Positions 17,350-24,873 of a stretch of 28,114 nt of DNA are shown one piece after another. The DNA is from CAVSUR01 sp052143655 (lineage in GTDB: Bacteria > Actinomycetota > Actinomycetes > Streptosporangiales > Streptosporangiaceae), in contig JBKQSL010000091.1 in assembly GCA_052143655.1 (NCBI GenBank), forward strand, positions 1-28,114. Direction: 5' to 3'. Numbering within the stretch: position 1 is the stretch's first letter; each line of letters starts with the position of its first letter. The translations under genes and the position numbers were made by a program. The notes beneath the pieces were generated by a model. The model saw nothing but the letters and a program-made list of their open reading frames with translations. It was not told the DNA's origin and did not search any database.

Positions 17350-18597
17350 GTGGCTGCGGACACGGCCGAGCTCGAGCGGGTGTACCGGGCTGAGGCCATC
17401 CAGATCCGGGCGGCGCTGGCCGCCCGGCTGGGGGACGTCGGGCTGGCCGAGGAACTGGTGCAGGACGCCTTCGTCGAGGCGCTGGAGCACTGGCCGGCGG
17501 AGGGCGTCCCGGCGAACCCCGGCGGCTGGCTGGCCACGACGGCGCGGCGCAAGGCTGTCGACAGGTTCCGGCGGGAGCAGTCAGGCCAGCGCAAGCTGGC
17601 GCTGCTCGCGGTCACCGACAGCGCGGCGCACGAGCCGCCGGAGCAGCTGACGGCGGCCGGCCCGGCCGCCGGGCAGGACGCGGCGGACGACAGCCTGCTC
17701 GGGCTGGTCTTCGCCTGCTGCCATCCGGCGCTGCCCCGGCAGGCGCAGGTCGCGCTGACCCTGCGGGCGGTGTGCGGGCTGACTACCACGCAGATCGCAG
17801 CCGCGTTCCTGGCCAGCACGGCCACAATGGGACAGCGGCTGAGCCGGGCCCGGGCCACCCTGCGCGCGGCCGGCGCGGTGCCGGCTGTGCCCGACCCCGA
17901 CGAACTGGCCGGGCGGCTCGACGAGGTGCTGGCCGTGATCTACCTGATGTTCAACGAGGGCTACCTGGCCAGCGCGGGCCGGGCGCCTGCCCGCCGGGAC
18001 CTGGCCGCCCAGGCGATCACGCTGTGCCGGCTGCTGCACCGGCTCATGCCCAGAGAGCCGGAGGTAACCGGCCTGCTCGCCCTCATGTTGCTGCACGAGT
18101 CCAGGGCCGCCACCCGGTTCGACGGCTGGGGCCGGCTGATCCGGCTGGCCGACCAGGACCGGGCCCGGTGGGACCGGCCGCTGATCGCCGAGGCGCAGGC
18201 CCTGCTCGACCGGGCCATCGCGCTGCGCCGCCCGGGGCCTTATCAGATCCAGGCCGCGATCGCGGCTCTGCATGCGGACGCCGCCAGCTATCAGCAGACT
18301 GACTGGCGGCAGATCCGGCTGCTGTACGGGCGGCTGCTGCAGCTGGAGCCGTCTCCGGTCGTCGCCCTGAACCGGGCCGTGGCCACCAGGTTCGCCGTCG
18401 GACCGGCAGCCGCGCTGGCCGAGATCGAGCCGCTGGCCGCCGAGCTGGACGAGTACCGGCTGTTCCATGCGGTCCGGGCCGAGCTGCTCGCCGATCTCGG
18501 CCGCGGCGCCGAGGCCCGCGCGGCGAACGAGCGAGCGCTCGCGCTGGCCGGCAACCCGGCCGAGCGCGAACTGCTCACCCGCCGCCTGTCGGTGTAA
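17350..18597 (+). CDS. ECF42-like sigma factor with C-terminal TPR-type extension
   Basis: 415 residues from GTG 17350; the frame upstream (from 17173) translates the inverted repeat and is rejected. Sigma-2 covers about residues 8-75 (LAEELVQDAFVEALEHWP, PGGWLATTARRKAVDRFRR). Sigma-4 follows with VFACCHPALPRQAQVALTLRAVCGLTTTQIA. The long C-terminal part starts with LAVIYLMFNEGYLAS and continues as helical repeats like tetratricopeptides. This is the architecture of ECF42-type factors, which lack a classical anti-sigma and are encoded beside DGPF/YCII-domain proteins. A YCII gene is the next gene, convergent at 18800-19141. The extension is thought to control activity, but the signal is unknown. 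Confidence 0.9.
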   Translation: MAADTAELERVYRAEAIQIRAALAARLGDVGLAEELVQDAFVEALEHWPAEGVPANPGGWLATTARRKAVDRFRREQSGQRKLALLAVTDSAAHEPPEQLTAAGPAAGQDAADDSLLGLVFACCHPALPRQAQVALTLRAVCGLTTTQIAAAFLASTATMGQRLSRARATLRAAGAVPAVPDPDELAGRLDEVLAVIYLMFNEGYLASAGRAPARRDLAAQAITLCRLLHRLMPREPEVTGLLALMLLHESRAATRFDGWGRLIRLADQDRARWDRPLIAEAQALLDRAIALRRPGPYQIQAAIAALHADAASYQQTDWRQIRLLYGRLLQLEPSPVVALNRAVATRFAVGPAAALAEIEPLAAELDEYRLFHAVRAELLADLGRGAEARAANERALALAGNPAERELLTRRLSV

Positions 18598-18650
18598 TCG
18601 GTGTAAGCCGCCAGGGGTGACTGGCCCGGCCACGGCGGGCGGACAAGCCC

Positions 18651-18683
18651 GTCCGGCCTGGCGGCGCGCCCGGCAGGCCGGAC
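18651..18683. terminator. Hairpin after the sigma gene
   Basis: GTCCGGCCTG (18651-18660) pairs perfectly with CAGGCCGGAC (18674-18683) across a 13-base loop. It lies between the convergent sigma and YCII genes and can serve as terminator for the sigma gene. Confidence 0.6.
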
Positions 18684-18698
18684 CGGCCCGCCGCGGGC

Positions 18699-18723
18699 GC
18701 CAGGTGGCCGGCCCAGACCTGGC
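18699..18723. terminator. Second hairpin in the convergent gap
   Basis: GCCAGGT (18699-18705) pairs with ACCTGGC (18717-18723) around an 11-base loop. With the hairpin at 18651-18683 it fills most of the 200-bp gap between the two stops, and may terminate the YCII transcript. Confidence 0.45.
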
Positions 18724-18799
18724 CGGCGACGGGGAAACCGGGACCGCCCCCGCTGTCATCGGGCGGCACGCAGGCCCCGGCGTCCCGGCGGCGGCTGCC

Positions 18800-19141
18800 T
18801 CACATCTCGATCGTGGGCCGGACCTCGATCGTGATCCAGCCGCGGTCCACCCCGGGCCAGGTCTGCGCGATCGCGGCCGCGGCATCCAGCGACCCGGCCT
18901 CCAGTACCGAGACGCCGCCGATGACCTCCTTGGCCTCCATGAACGGCCCGTCGGTGGTCCCGGTGGCCCGCAGCGTCCGCGCGGTCTGCGGCGGCTGCAG
19001 CTGGTAGCCGCCGTCGGCCAGCTCGCCCGACGCGGCCTTCTGCTCGTACCAGGCCCCGATCTCGCCGTACCACTTGTTGCTCTCGGCCTCGGAGATGGCC
19101 ATGCCCTCGGGCGTGTTCATGATCAGGATGACGTACTTCAT
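18800..19141 (-). CDS. YCII-related (DGPF domain) protein
   Basis: 113 residues. ATG 19141 follows GGAGGAAACTC. It starts MKYVILIMNTPEG and carries TGTTDGPFMEAKEVIGGVSVLEAGSLDAA, the DGPF signature of this family, ending EVRPTIEM. Members are small ferredoxin-like-fold proteins related to YciI; their chemistry in actinobacteria is not settled. They are the usual partners and targets of ECF42 sigma factors. Here the ECF42-like gene lies convergently next door, and a TGTCGA element precedes this gene. It is therefore likely to belong to that regulon. Confidence 0.88.
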   Translation of the reverse strand: MKYVILIMNTPEGMAISEAESNKWYGEIGAWYEQKAASGELADGGYQLQPPQTARTLRATGTTDGPFMEAKEVIGGVSVLEAGSLDAAAAIAQTWPGVDRGWITIEVRPTIEM

Positions 19142-19196
19142 GAGTTTCCTCCGGCTGGCTGCGCGGGCGCCCCGGTGGCGCCCCGGCACTGACTCC

Positions 19197-19223
19197 ACGA
19201 ACCCCGCAGCCCGGTTTTCGACA
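19197..19223 (-). promoter_or_regulatory. ECF42-type promoter of the YCII gene
   Basis: On the minus strand, TGTCGA (19223-19218) is followed after 18 bases by CGTGG beginning at 19199. TGTCGA is the -35 element I associate with ECF42 targets. The predicted leader is about 50 bases and ends in the GGAGG site of the YCII gene. Confidence 0.55.
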
Positions 19224-19301
19224 TCGTCCCCCGAAATCTTGCGCCGGCGCCCGGGTTTGCCCGCCGCCAGGGGATCCTCGGGCTGCCAGGGCCGCGAGCG
19301 G

Positions 19302-19316
19302 TAGTCTCGGGGAGAC
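19302..19316 (+). promoter_or_regulatory. -10-like element and GTCTC palindrome before the aminotransferase
   Basis: TAGTCT (19302-19307) fits TANNNT, with no clear -35. It overlaps the perfect inverted repeat GTCTC-GGG-GAGAC (19304-19316), and GAGAC recurs at 19321-19325. This could be a small operator or structured leader of the following aminotransferase gene. Confidence 0.3.
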
Positions 19317-19331
19317 AAGGGAGACGAAAGC

Positions 19332-20711
19332 ATGACGCAGAGCACACCGGAACCCGCGCTGCGCGCCGCGGGCACACCGGACCCGGCGCGCGGCGCCGAG
19401 GTCATCGCGACGGACCACGCGCACGTGTTCCACTCCTGGTCCGCGCAGCGGGCCCTGGCGCCGGTCGCCGTGGCCGGGGCGTCCGGCTCGTGGTTCTGGG
19501 ACTACGCCGGCAAGCGCTACCTGGACTTCTCCAGCCAGCTGGTGAACACCAACATCGGCCATCAGCACCCGCGGGTCACCGCCGCGATCGCCGAGCAGGC
19601 CGCGAAGCTGACCACGATCGCCCCGCAGCACGCCAGCGAGGTGCGCAACGAGGCCGCGGCCAGGCTGTCCGCGCTGGCCCCGGCCGGGCACGAGAAGGTG
19701 TTCTTCACCAACGGCGGCGCCGACGCGAACGAGAACGCGATCCGGATGGCCCGGCTGCACACCGGCCGGGCCAAGGTGCTCAGCTTCTACCGCTCCTACC
19801 ACGGCAACACCGGGGCATCGATCAACTCGACCGGTGACCCGCGCCGCTGGCCGAACGAGTTCGCCACCGGCCACGTGCACTTTTTCGGCCCGTACCTGTA
19901 CCGGTCGTCGTTCTGGGCGCGCACCGAGCAGGAGGAGTGCGAGCGGGCGCTGGCGCACCTGGAGCAGGTGATCACGTTCGAGGGGCCCGCCACCATCGCC
20001 GCCGTGCTGCTGGAGACGATCGTCGGCACCGCGGGCATCCTGATCCCGCCGCCGGGCTACCTGGCCGGGGTCCGGGAACTGTGCGACCGCTACGGCATCA
20101 TCTACATCGCCGACGAGGTGATGTGCGGTTTCGGCCGGGCCGGGCGCTGGTTCGCTTTCGAGGACCACGACGTGGTGCCCGACTTGATCACCTTCGCCAA
20201 GGGGGCGAACTCCGGGTACGTGCCGCTCGGCGGCGTGATCATCGCTGACGAGATCGCGGCGACCTTCGAGGACCGGGTGTTCCCCGGCGGCCTGACTTAC
20301 TCCGGTCACCCGCTGGCGTGCGCGTCCGCCGTTGCGACCATCGACGCCATGAAGGAAGAGCGCATCGTCGAGCACGCGGCGCAGATCGGCGAGCAGGTGC
20401 TCGGCCCGGGCCTGCGCGAGCTCGCCACCCGGCACCCGGTGATCGGCGAGGTGCGCGGGCAGGCCGTGTTCTGGGCGCTGGACCTGGTGTCCAACCGGGA
20501 GACCCGGGCCATGCTCGCGCCCTACGGCGGCGCGTCCGAGGCGATGACCGCGCTGATGACCGAGTGCAAGAACCGCGGCCTGGTGCCGTTCGCCAACTAC
20601 AACCGGCTGCACGTGGTGCCGCCGTGCACGGTCTCGGAGGCCGAGGCGAAGGAAGGGCTGGCGATCCTGGACGAGGCCCTGGCCGTCGCCGACCGTTACT
20701 ACGAGGGCTGA
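19332..20711 (+). CDS. Class III aminotransferase, omega-amino acid:pyruvate type
   Basis: 459 residues. ATG 19332 follows AAGGGAG. It is a PLP fold-type I enzyme: Asp261 in YIADEVMCGFGRAG holds the pyridine nitrogen and Lys290 in TFAKGANSGYVPLGG forms the Schiff base. FSSQLVNTNIGHQHP near the N-terminus and FTNGGADANENAIRMAR are typical of the branch that includes beta-alanine:pyruvate aminotransferases. The likely reaction moves an omega-amino group from beta-alanine or a similar compound to pyruvate, giving a semialdehyde that the nearby mmsA product can oxidise. The substrate remains inference; taurine or other omega-amines are possible. The 3' end overlaps a small minus-strand ORF by 13 bases. 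Confidence 0.85.
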   Translation: MTQSTPEPALRAAGTPDPARGAEVIATDHAHVFHSWSAQRALAPVAVAGASGSWFWDYAGKRYLDFSSQLVNTNIGHQHPRVTAAIAEQAAKLTTIAPQHASEVRNEAAARLSALAPAGHEKVFFTNGGADANENAIRMARLHTGRAKVLSFYRSYHGNTGASINSTGDPRRWPNEFATGHVHFFGPYLYRSSFWARTEQEECERALAHLEQVITFEGPATIAAVLLETIVGTAGILIPPPGYLAGVRELCDRYGIIYIADEVMCGFGRAGRWFAFEDHDVVPDLITFAKGANSGYVPLGGVIIADEIAATFEDRVFPGGLTYSGHPLACASAVATIDAMKEERIVEHAAQIGEQVLGPGLRELATRHPVIGEVRGQAVFWALDLVSNRETRAMLAPYGGASEAMTALMTECKNRGLVPFANYNRLHVVPPCTVSEAEAKEGLAILDEALAVADRYYEG

Positions 20712-20848
20712 CCGGCCTGGGCCGCGGCCGGCTGCCAGACCGGTGCCCGGGCCGGGAACAGCAGGAACGCGCCGACCGCGACCAGGCAGATCCCAGCTCC
20801 GGTCCGCGACCTCCGGGCGCCGCGCCCGGCCTGCTCGGCGGCGGTCAC
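20699..20848 (-). CDS. Small single-helix membrane protein coupled to gabT
   Basis: 49 residues. GTG 20848-20846 overlaps the gabT stop in GTGA, the classic arrangement for translational coupling. It reads VTAAEQAGRGARRSRTGAGI and continues into a hydrophobic helix, CLVAVGAFLLFPA, then a short Pro/Ala/Gln tail and TAG. The basic N-terminus followed by one helix suggests an inner-membrane protein with a cytoplasmic N-terminus. I do not recognise a family. It runs 13 bases into the end of the convergent aminotransferase gene. It is short enough that chance cannot be excluded, but the exact overlap and the helix favour a real gene. Confidence 0.45.
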   Translation of the reverse strand: MTAAEQAGRGARRSRTGAGICLVAVGAFLLFPARAPVWQPAAAQAGQPS

Positions 20849-22203
20849 AGCGCCGCGAGAGCGTCCTCGAGGAGCGACAGGCCCTCTTCCAGCAGCGGCT
20901 CGCCGATGACCAGTGGCGGCAGGAACCGCAGCACGTTGCCGTAGGTGCCGCAGGTGAGCACCAGCAGGCCCTGGGCATGGCAGGCCCTGGCGATCGCGGC
21001 GGCCGCCGCGGAGTCTGGCTCGGTCGTGCCCGGCCGGACCATCTCGATCGCGATCATCGCGCCGCGCCCCCGGACATCGCCGATGGCCGGGTAACGCTCG
21101 GCCAGCGCGCGCAGCCGGGGCAGCATGATGCCGCCGATCCGCCGGGCCGCCGCCGGCAGGTCCTCCTTGCGCATCGTGTCGATCGCGCCGAGTGCCGCCG
21201 CGCAGGCGACCGGGTTGCCGCCGTAGGTGCCGCCGAGACCCCCCGGGTGCACCGCGTCCATGATCTCCGCGCGGCCGGTGACGCCGGCCAGCGGCAGGCC
21301 GCCGGCGATGCCCTTGGCCGTGGTGACCATGTCGGGCACGACGTTCTCGTGCTCGCACGCGAACCAGGCGCCGGTCCGGCAGAACCCGGACTGGATCTCG
21401 TCGGCGACCAGCAGGATGCCGTGCTCACGGCAGAACTCCGCCAGCCCGGACAGGAAGCCGTCGGGCGGCACGATGAAGCCGCCCTCGCCCTGGATCGGCT
21501 CGATGATCACCGCGGCGATGTTCTCCTCGCCCACCTGGGTGTGCATCAGCGACGTGACAGCGGGCAGCGCGTCGGTGGCGCACCGTGCGGGGCCGCCCGG
21601 CCAGCGGTACGGGTAGGCCATCGGCATCCGGTAGACCTCGCCGGCGAACGGTCCGAAGCCCTGCTTATAGGGCATGTTCTTGGCGGTCATCGCCATCGTC
21701 AGGTTGGTGCGGCCGTGGTAGGCGTGGTCGAACACGACGATCGCCTCCCGGCCGGTGGCGTGCCGGGCGATCTTGACCGCGTTCTCCACCGCCTCGGCGC
21801 CGGAGTTGAACAGCGCCGACCGCTTGTCATGGTCGCCGGGCGTGAGCTTGTTCAGCTCCTCGCAGACCTCCACGTAGCCGGAGTACGGCGCGACCATGAA
21901 GCAGGTGTGCGTGAACATCTCCACCTGCTCGGTGACCCGCTGCACCACCAGTTCGGCGCTGTTGCCGACCGACGTCACCGCGATGCCGGAGCCGAAGTCG
22001 ATCAGCGAGTTGCCGTCGACGTCGACGAGCACGCCGCCGCCGGCCGCGGTGACGAAGATTGGCAGGACGTGGCTGAGCCCGCGGGCCACGCTGCGCTGCT
22101 TGCGCTCGAGCAGCTCGCGGGAGGCGGGGCCGGGGATCTCGGTGACAAGGCGGCGTTCCTGGGGCAGCGACGGGCCGCCGTGGGCATGTGGAGCGGTAGT
22201 CAT
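20845..22203 (-). CDS. gabT: 4-aminobutyrate aminotransferase (GabT type)
   Basis: 452 residues from ATG 22203 with a G-rich stretch just upstream. It is a class III PLP aminotransferase: Asp268 in LVADEIQSGF, Lys297 in TTAKGIAGGLPLAGVTG, and GSGIAVTSVGN near the N-terminus. FNSGAEAVENAVKIAR, VFDHAYHGRTNL and IIEPIQGEGGFIVPP match GabT/ornithine-type enzymes and especially actinobacterial GabT. It would convert GABA plus 2-oxoglutarate to succinate semialdehyde plus glutamate in the cytoplasm. No succinate-semialdehyde dehydrogenase gene is in the window; the mmsA product is a different ALDH class. It is co-transcribed with the small ORF that overlaps its stop. Confidence 0.88.
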   Translation of the reverse strand: MTTAPHAHGGPSLPQERRLVTEIPGPASRELLERKQRSVARGLSHVLPIFVTAAGGGVLVDVDGNSLIDFGSGIAVTSVGNSAELVVQRVTEQVEMFTHTCFMVAPYSGYVEVCEELNKLTPGDHDKRSALFNSGAEAVENAVKIARHATGREAIVVFDHAYHGRTNLTMAMTAKNMPYKQGFGPFAGEVYRMPMAYPYRWPGGPARCATDALPAVTSLMHTQVGEENIAAVIIEPIQGEGGFIVPPDGFLSGLAEFCREHGILLVADEIQSGFCRTGAWFACEHENVVPDMVTTAKGIAGGLPLAGVTGRAEIMDAVHPGGLGGTYGGNPVACAAALGAIDTMRKEDLPAAARRIGGIMLPRLRALAERYPAIGDVRGRGAMIAIEMVRPGTTEPDSAAAAAIARACHAQGLLVLTCGTYGNVLRFLPPLVIGEPLLEEGLSLLEDALAAL

Positions 22204-22293
22204 GCCCCCGACGATAGATCAACCGCCGTTCCCGCAGAAAGCCCGGCCACCTGGTCCGTCGCTGCTGGCGCCGCAGTGCCCGCGGGCGGGTCT

Positions 22294-22341
22294 GTGATGG
22301 GTCCCGTCACAGGGTCAGGTGCCCAGCATGGGACCCATCAC
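22294..22341. terminator. 12-bp inverted repeat with internal direct repeat
   Basis: GTGATGGGTCCC (22294-22305) and GGGACCCATCAC (22330-22341) are perfect mirror copies around a 24-base loop. A CRTCACAGGGT direct repeat also overlaps each arm. It lies 20 bases after the stop of the lysozyme-like gene on the minus strand and 90 bases before the gabT start. It can be a terminator or a two-site operator for gabT. Confidence 0.5.
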
Positions 22342-22361
22342 AGGGTTGGCGCGTGCTCGGG

Positions 22362-23354
22362 TCAGGGGCGGAACCAGGCCTGGTCGCGCTGGCCGTCGCA
22401 GGCCGAGACGACAACCGGCGTGCCGGCCCGCACCGCCCCGCCCGGATCGGCCAGGCAGCGGTGCGCGCCCCGGTTGATCAGCGCGGAGTCGGGGTGCGAG
22501 CGCCAGCGCTGCCAGCCGCTGGCCCGGCAGCGGCGCAGCACGGCCGCGGCCCCGTCGGCGGCCGACCGGACGGCCAGGCACAGCCCGAGGCGGGTGCGCA
22601 GCGTGTCCCCGGCCATCCGCCAGCGCTGGTCGGGCTGGCCCGACCCGCAGTTGCCCAGTTCCGCCTGCGCACCCGGCTGGTCATCCGGGTAGGCCAGGCA
22701 GGAGCCGATCATCCCGCTGGTCACCGTGCCGGTCCGTAGTGCGGTCACTGCCTGCTGGGCGGCCGGCAGGTACGCCGCGAAGTAGTCCGCGTCATACACC
22801 GCCCACGGCGCGAAGTACGTCCCGTACGCGCTGACCGCCTTGTACGCCACCCGGCCCGCGCACGGCCCGCTGTAGGCGCAGGAGTCGGGGACCCGGTCCC
22901 ACGCCTTGCTGTTGATCTGCCAGGCCCCGCGGTCAACGGAGTCGCGGGCCCGGCCGGGCGGGGTGCACTCGGCCCGGCGGGTGTCGTCGTAGCAGGCGGC
23001 CGGGTTGCAGCCCGATTCGGCGAGGGCCACGGCTACCGCCGTGGTCAGCGCCCCGCCGAGGTAGCCGTTGTCCGCGAAGCCGGCGTCGGTGGCCCACCCC
23101 GCGCACCGTCCGGCGGCCCGGGCCAGCCCGGCCGGTGACAGGTGAATGCGCAGCCCGAACCGCGGCGGATGCTCCCCGGCCCGGGCCAGCGCGTCGCCGG
23201 GACCCCGCGCGGCCGCTGCCGTGGCTACTGGCGGCCCCGTGCCGCGGCCGGCCGCGGCCGGCTGGCCAGCCGCGTGCTCGGCCCATGGCACGAGCGCTCC
23301 CGCGGCCAGCAGGACCGCGACGGTCACCGAGGCCGTGACAGTCGGGCGTAGCAC
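22362..23354 (-). CDS. Secreted lysozyme-like protein with ricin-type lectin domain
   Basis: 330 residues, GTG start at 23354 with GGAGGAG about 13 bases upstream. Residues 1-33 form a signal peptide. Residues about 80-205 resemble SLT/lysozyme-like domains of actinobacterial secreted proteins: AVALAESGCNPAACYDD has the catalytic-type Glu, followed by DRGAWQINSKAW and YFAPWAVYDADYFAAYL. Residues about 215-330 form one ricin-B-type beta-trefoil with Q-x-W-like motifs at QPDQRWRM, GWQRWRS and QRDQAWF and several paired cysteines. It probably binds sugar polymers and may cleave peptidoglycan outside the cell. Activity is inferred only from the domain pattern. Confidence 0.75.
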   Translation of the reverse strand: MLRPTVTASVTVAVLLAAGALVPWAEHAAGQPAAAGRGTGPPVATAAAARGPGDALARAGEHPPRFGLRIHLSPAGLARAAGRCAGWATDAGFADNGYLGGALTTAVAVALAESGCNPAACYDDTRRAECTPPGRARDSVDRGAWQINSKAWDRVPDSCAYSGPCAGRVAYKAVSAYGTYFAPWAVYDADYFAAYLPAAQQAVTALRTGTVTSGMIGSCLAYPDDQPGAQAELGNCGSGQPDQRWRMAGDTLRTRLGLCLAVRSAADGAAAVLRRCRASGWQRWRSHPDSALINRGAHRCLADPGGAVRAGTPVVVSACDGQRDQAWFRP

Positions 23355-23385
23355 AGCTGCGTCATCTCCTCCCGGCCCCGCGCCC

Positions 23386-23430
23386 GGTGCTGACTGGCGT
23401 ACTGCTCACTCGATTCACTGGTGCTGACTG
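23386..23430. repeat. 11-bp direct repeat upstream of the lysozyme-like gene
   Basis: GGTGCTGACTG occurs at 23386-23396 and 23420-23430, 34 bases apart, within the leader or promoter region of the minus-strand lysozyme-like gene. Related CTGACTG and CTGGCTGG runs continue to 23450. It could be operator sites or simple-sequence drift. Confidence 0.4.
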
Positions 23431-23474
23431 ACTCCGTGCTGGCTGGCTAGTCCGCTGCGGTCCGGCGCGGGACT

Positions 23475-23512
23475 TTTGCTGCGTGCTATTAACTTTGCTG
23501 CGTGCTATTAAC
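23475..23512. repeat. Perfect 19-bp tandem duplication at the pcaB fragment start
   Basis: TTTGCTGCGTGCTATTAAC occurs twice with no gap (23475-23493 and 23494-23512), in an AT-rich patch. The truncated pcaB reading frame begins inside it. It marks the likely recombination or deletion junction. Confidence 0.85.
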
Positions 23513-24226
23513 AAGGAGTTCGCGGGTAACGGCCGTCAGCGTTACGGGCTGGCCGGGGCGGCGGCCGCCACGGGCAAGATTGCCCGGGGCGTCACCCTGC
23601 TGGCGCAGACCGAGGTGGCCGAGGTCCGCGCGGGCAGCGGCGGGTCCTCGGCGATGCCGCACAAGCAGAACCCGGTGGCCGCGATCGCGGTGCTCGGCTG
23701 CAGCCGGCAGGTGCCCGGCCTGCTGGCCACCGTCACCGCCTGCGCCGAGCAGGAGCACCAGCGCGCGGCGGGTGCCTGGCACGCCGAGTGGGAGCCGCTG
23801 GCCGGGCTGCTGGGGCTGGCCGGCTCGGCTGCGGCCTGGACGGCGGACCTGCTCGCCGGGCTGCAGCCCGACCCGGCCCGGATGCGGGCCAACCTGGACG
23901 CGGCCCGCGGCCTGCTGCTGGCCGAGCACGTGGCCGGGGTGCTCGCCCCGGCCCTCGGCGGGCTGGCCGCCCACGACCTCATCGCGCAGGCCGGCATGGC
24001 GGCGGCCGCTGACGGCCGGGGACTGGGCGACGTGCTGGCCGCCGCGCCCTACGCCGGGCGGCTGACGGCCGCGGGGATCGAGCAGGCGCGGGTCCGGGCG
24101 GCCCTGGACCCGGCGGGATACCTGGGCGCGGCCGGGGTTTTCGTCGACCGCGCGCTGGCCGCATGGCGCGAAACGGGCGCCGGGACCGGGCCTGCGCGCG
24201 GTGCGGCGAGCGGCCCGGGCGGGTGA
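23483..24226 (+). pseudogene. pcaB: 5'-truncated 3-carboxy-cis,cis-muconate cycloisomerase-like gene
   Basis: The frame gives 247 residues, about half of the usual 450. Similarity begins around YGLAGAAAATGKIARGVTLLAQTEVAEV and includes the superfamily signature GSSAMPHKQNP. The C-terminal AWHAEWEPLAGLLGLAGSAA and ANLDAARGLLLAEHVAG follow as in actinobacterial PcaB. The N-terminal half, which supplies other active-site residues, is missing. Upstream of about 23520 the frame translates the 19-bp duplication and unrelated codons, including two TTA codons. Full PcaB isomerises 3-carboxymuconate in protocatechuate breakdown; no other pca gene is present. The fragment is probably non-functional, although the remaining frame is intact. 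Confidence 0.75.
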
Positions 24227-24365
24227 TCGTCGTGACCGCGGGCAGACAGCCAGCATGACTGCATGGCGCACGCGCATTCGGTCCGGCCGGCCCGCGTTCG
24301 CCACCGTGCTGCCGGCCGCCGTGGCGGTCCGGAACGGCTGACCGGCCGGACGCTGGCGGGGCAGG

Positions 24366-24782
24366 TCAGCCGATGTTGCGCGCGTCCGCCTTCAGCAGGT
24401 GCGGCTCGGTCACCAGGTCGTCGAGCCCGAAGCTGATGACCCGCTGCGGGTGAATCCGGATGATCGCCTGATCGCGGTTGCCGCCCGGGTTGCCGTCGGG
24501 CACGACCGCCTCGGCGGTGCCGCGGATTTCCAGGCAGCGGACGCGCCACGGCGACACCGAGACGATGTCGTCCACCACGAAGGCGACCCGGCCGTTCGCC
24601 GCCACGTTGGCGAACTTGCGGCTCGCCGACATGTTGAAGCCGCCGATGTCAATCGTCCCCGCCTCGGCGTTATAGCGGAAGCCGACCGGATTGTTCTGCA
24701 GCGTGCCGTCTGGCCGCATGGTCGCCAGCCGGCCGATCCGCTGGCTGGCGAGATAGTCGGTCTCCGGCTGGGTCAGTGCCAT
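24366..24782 (-). CDS. PPOX-class (F420-dependent type) oxidoreductase
   Basis: 138 residues. ATG 24782 follows GGAGGACGACAC. The pyridoxamine-phosphate-oxidase-like split barrel is recognisable from YLASQRIGRLATMRPDGTLQNNPVGFRY through SASRKFANVAANGRVAFVVDD and CLEIRGTAEAV to IHPQRVISFGLDD. This fits the group often annotated as PPOX class F420-dependent enzymes, which carry out reductions with F420H2 or bind flavin. The substrate is unknown. A MerR-type promoter upstream (24843-24873) suggests induction by a small molecule or redox stress. It is followed by no co-oriented gene; the SnoaL-like gene lies upstream on the same strand. Confidence 0.82.
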   Translation of the reverse strand: MALTQPETDYLASQRIGRLATMRPDGTLQNNPVGFRYNAEAGTIDIGGFNMSASRKFANVAANGRVAFVVDDIVSVSPWRVRCLEIRGTAEAVVPDGNPGGNRDQAIIRIHPQRVISFGLDDLVTEPHLLKADARNIG

Positions 24783-24842
24783 GTGTCGTCCTCCGGTTCG
24801 TGTCGTCAAGGCCGTCCGCCGCGGCGGCAGCGACCAGGGACC

Positions 24843-24873
24843 AGGCTAGAAGCTCAAGGGCACTTGAGGTCAA
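24843..24873 (-). promoter_or_regulatory. MerR/SoxR-like promoter with dyad in a 19-bp spacer
   Basis: On the minus strand, TTGACC (24873-24868) and TAGCCT (24848-24843) are separated by 19 bases. That is the long spacing typical of MerR-family-controlled promoters. The spacer contains the perfect dyad CTCAAG-TGCC-CTTGAG, close to the SoxR box half-sites CCTCAAG/CTTGAGG. It lies 60 bases upstream of the PPOX start codon. Confidence 0.6.

Noticed and set aside
18756..20978. 740-codon open frame on the minus strand opposite the class III aminotransferase
   Set aside because: It is a codon-bias shadow: the plus-strand frame keeps all PLP motifs, and this frame only resembles low-complexity sequence.
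19332..22203. One of the aminotransferases acting as EgtE
   Set aside because: Both are class III omega-aminotransferases; EgtE is a cysteine-desulfurase-like class V enzyme.
20743..22692. 649-codon plus-strand frame opposite gabT
   Set aside because: It is low-complexity Arg/His/Gly sequence running antisense to a well-conserved aminotransferase and the end of the lysozyme-like gene.
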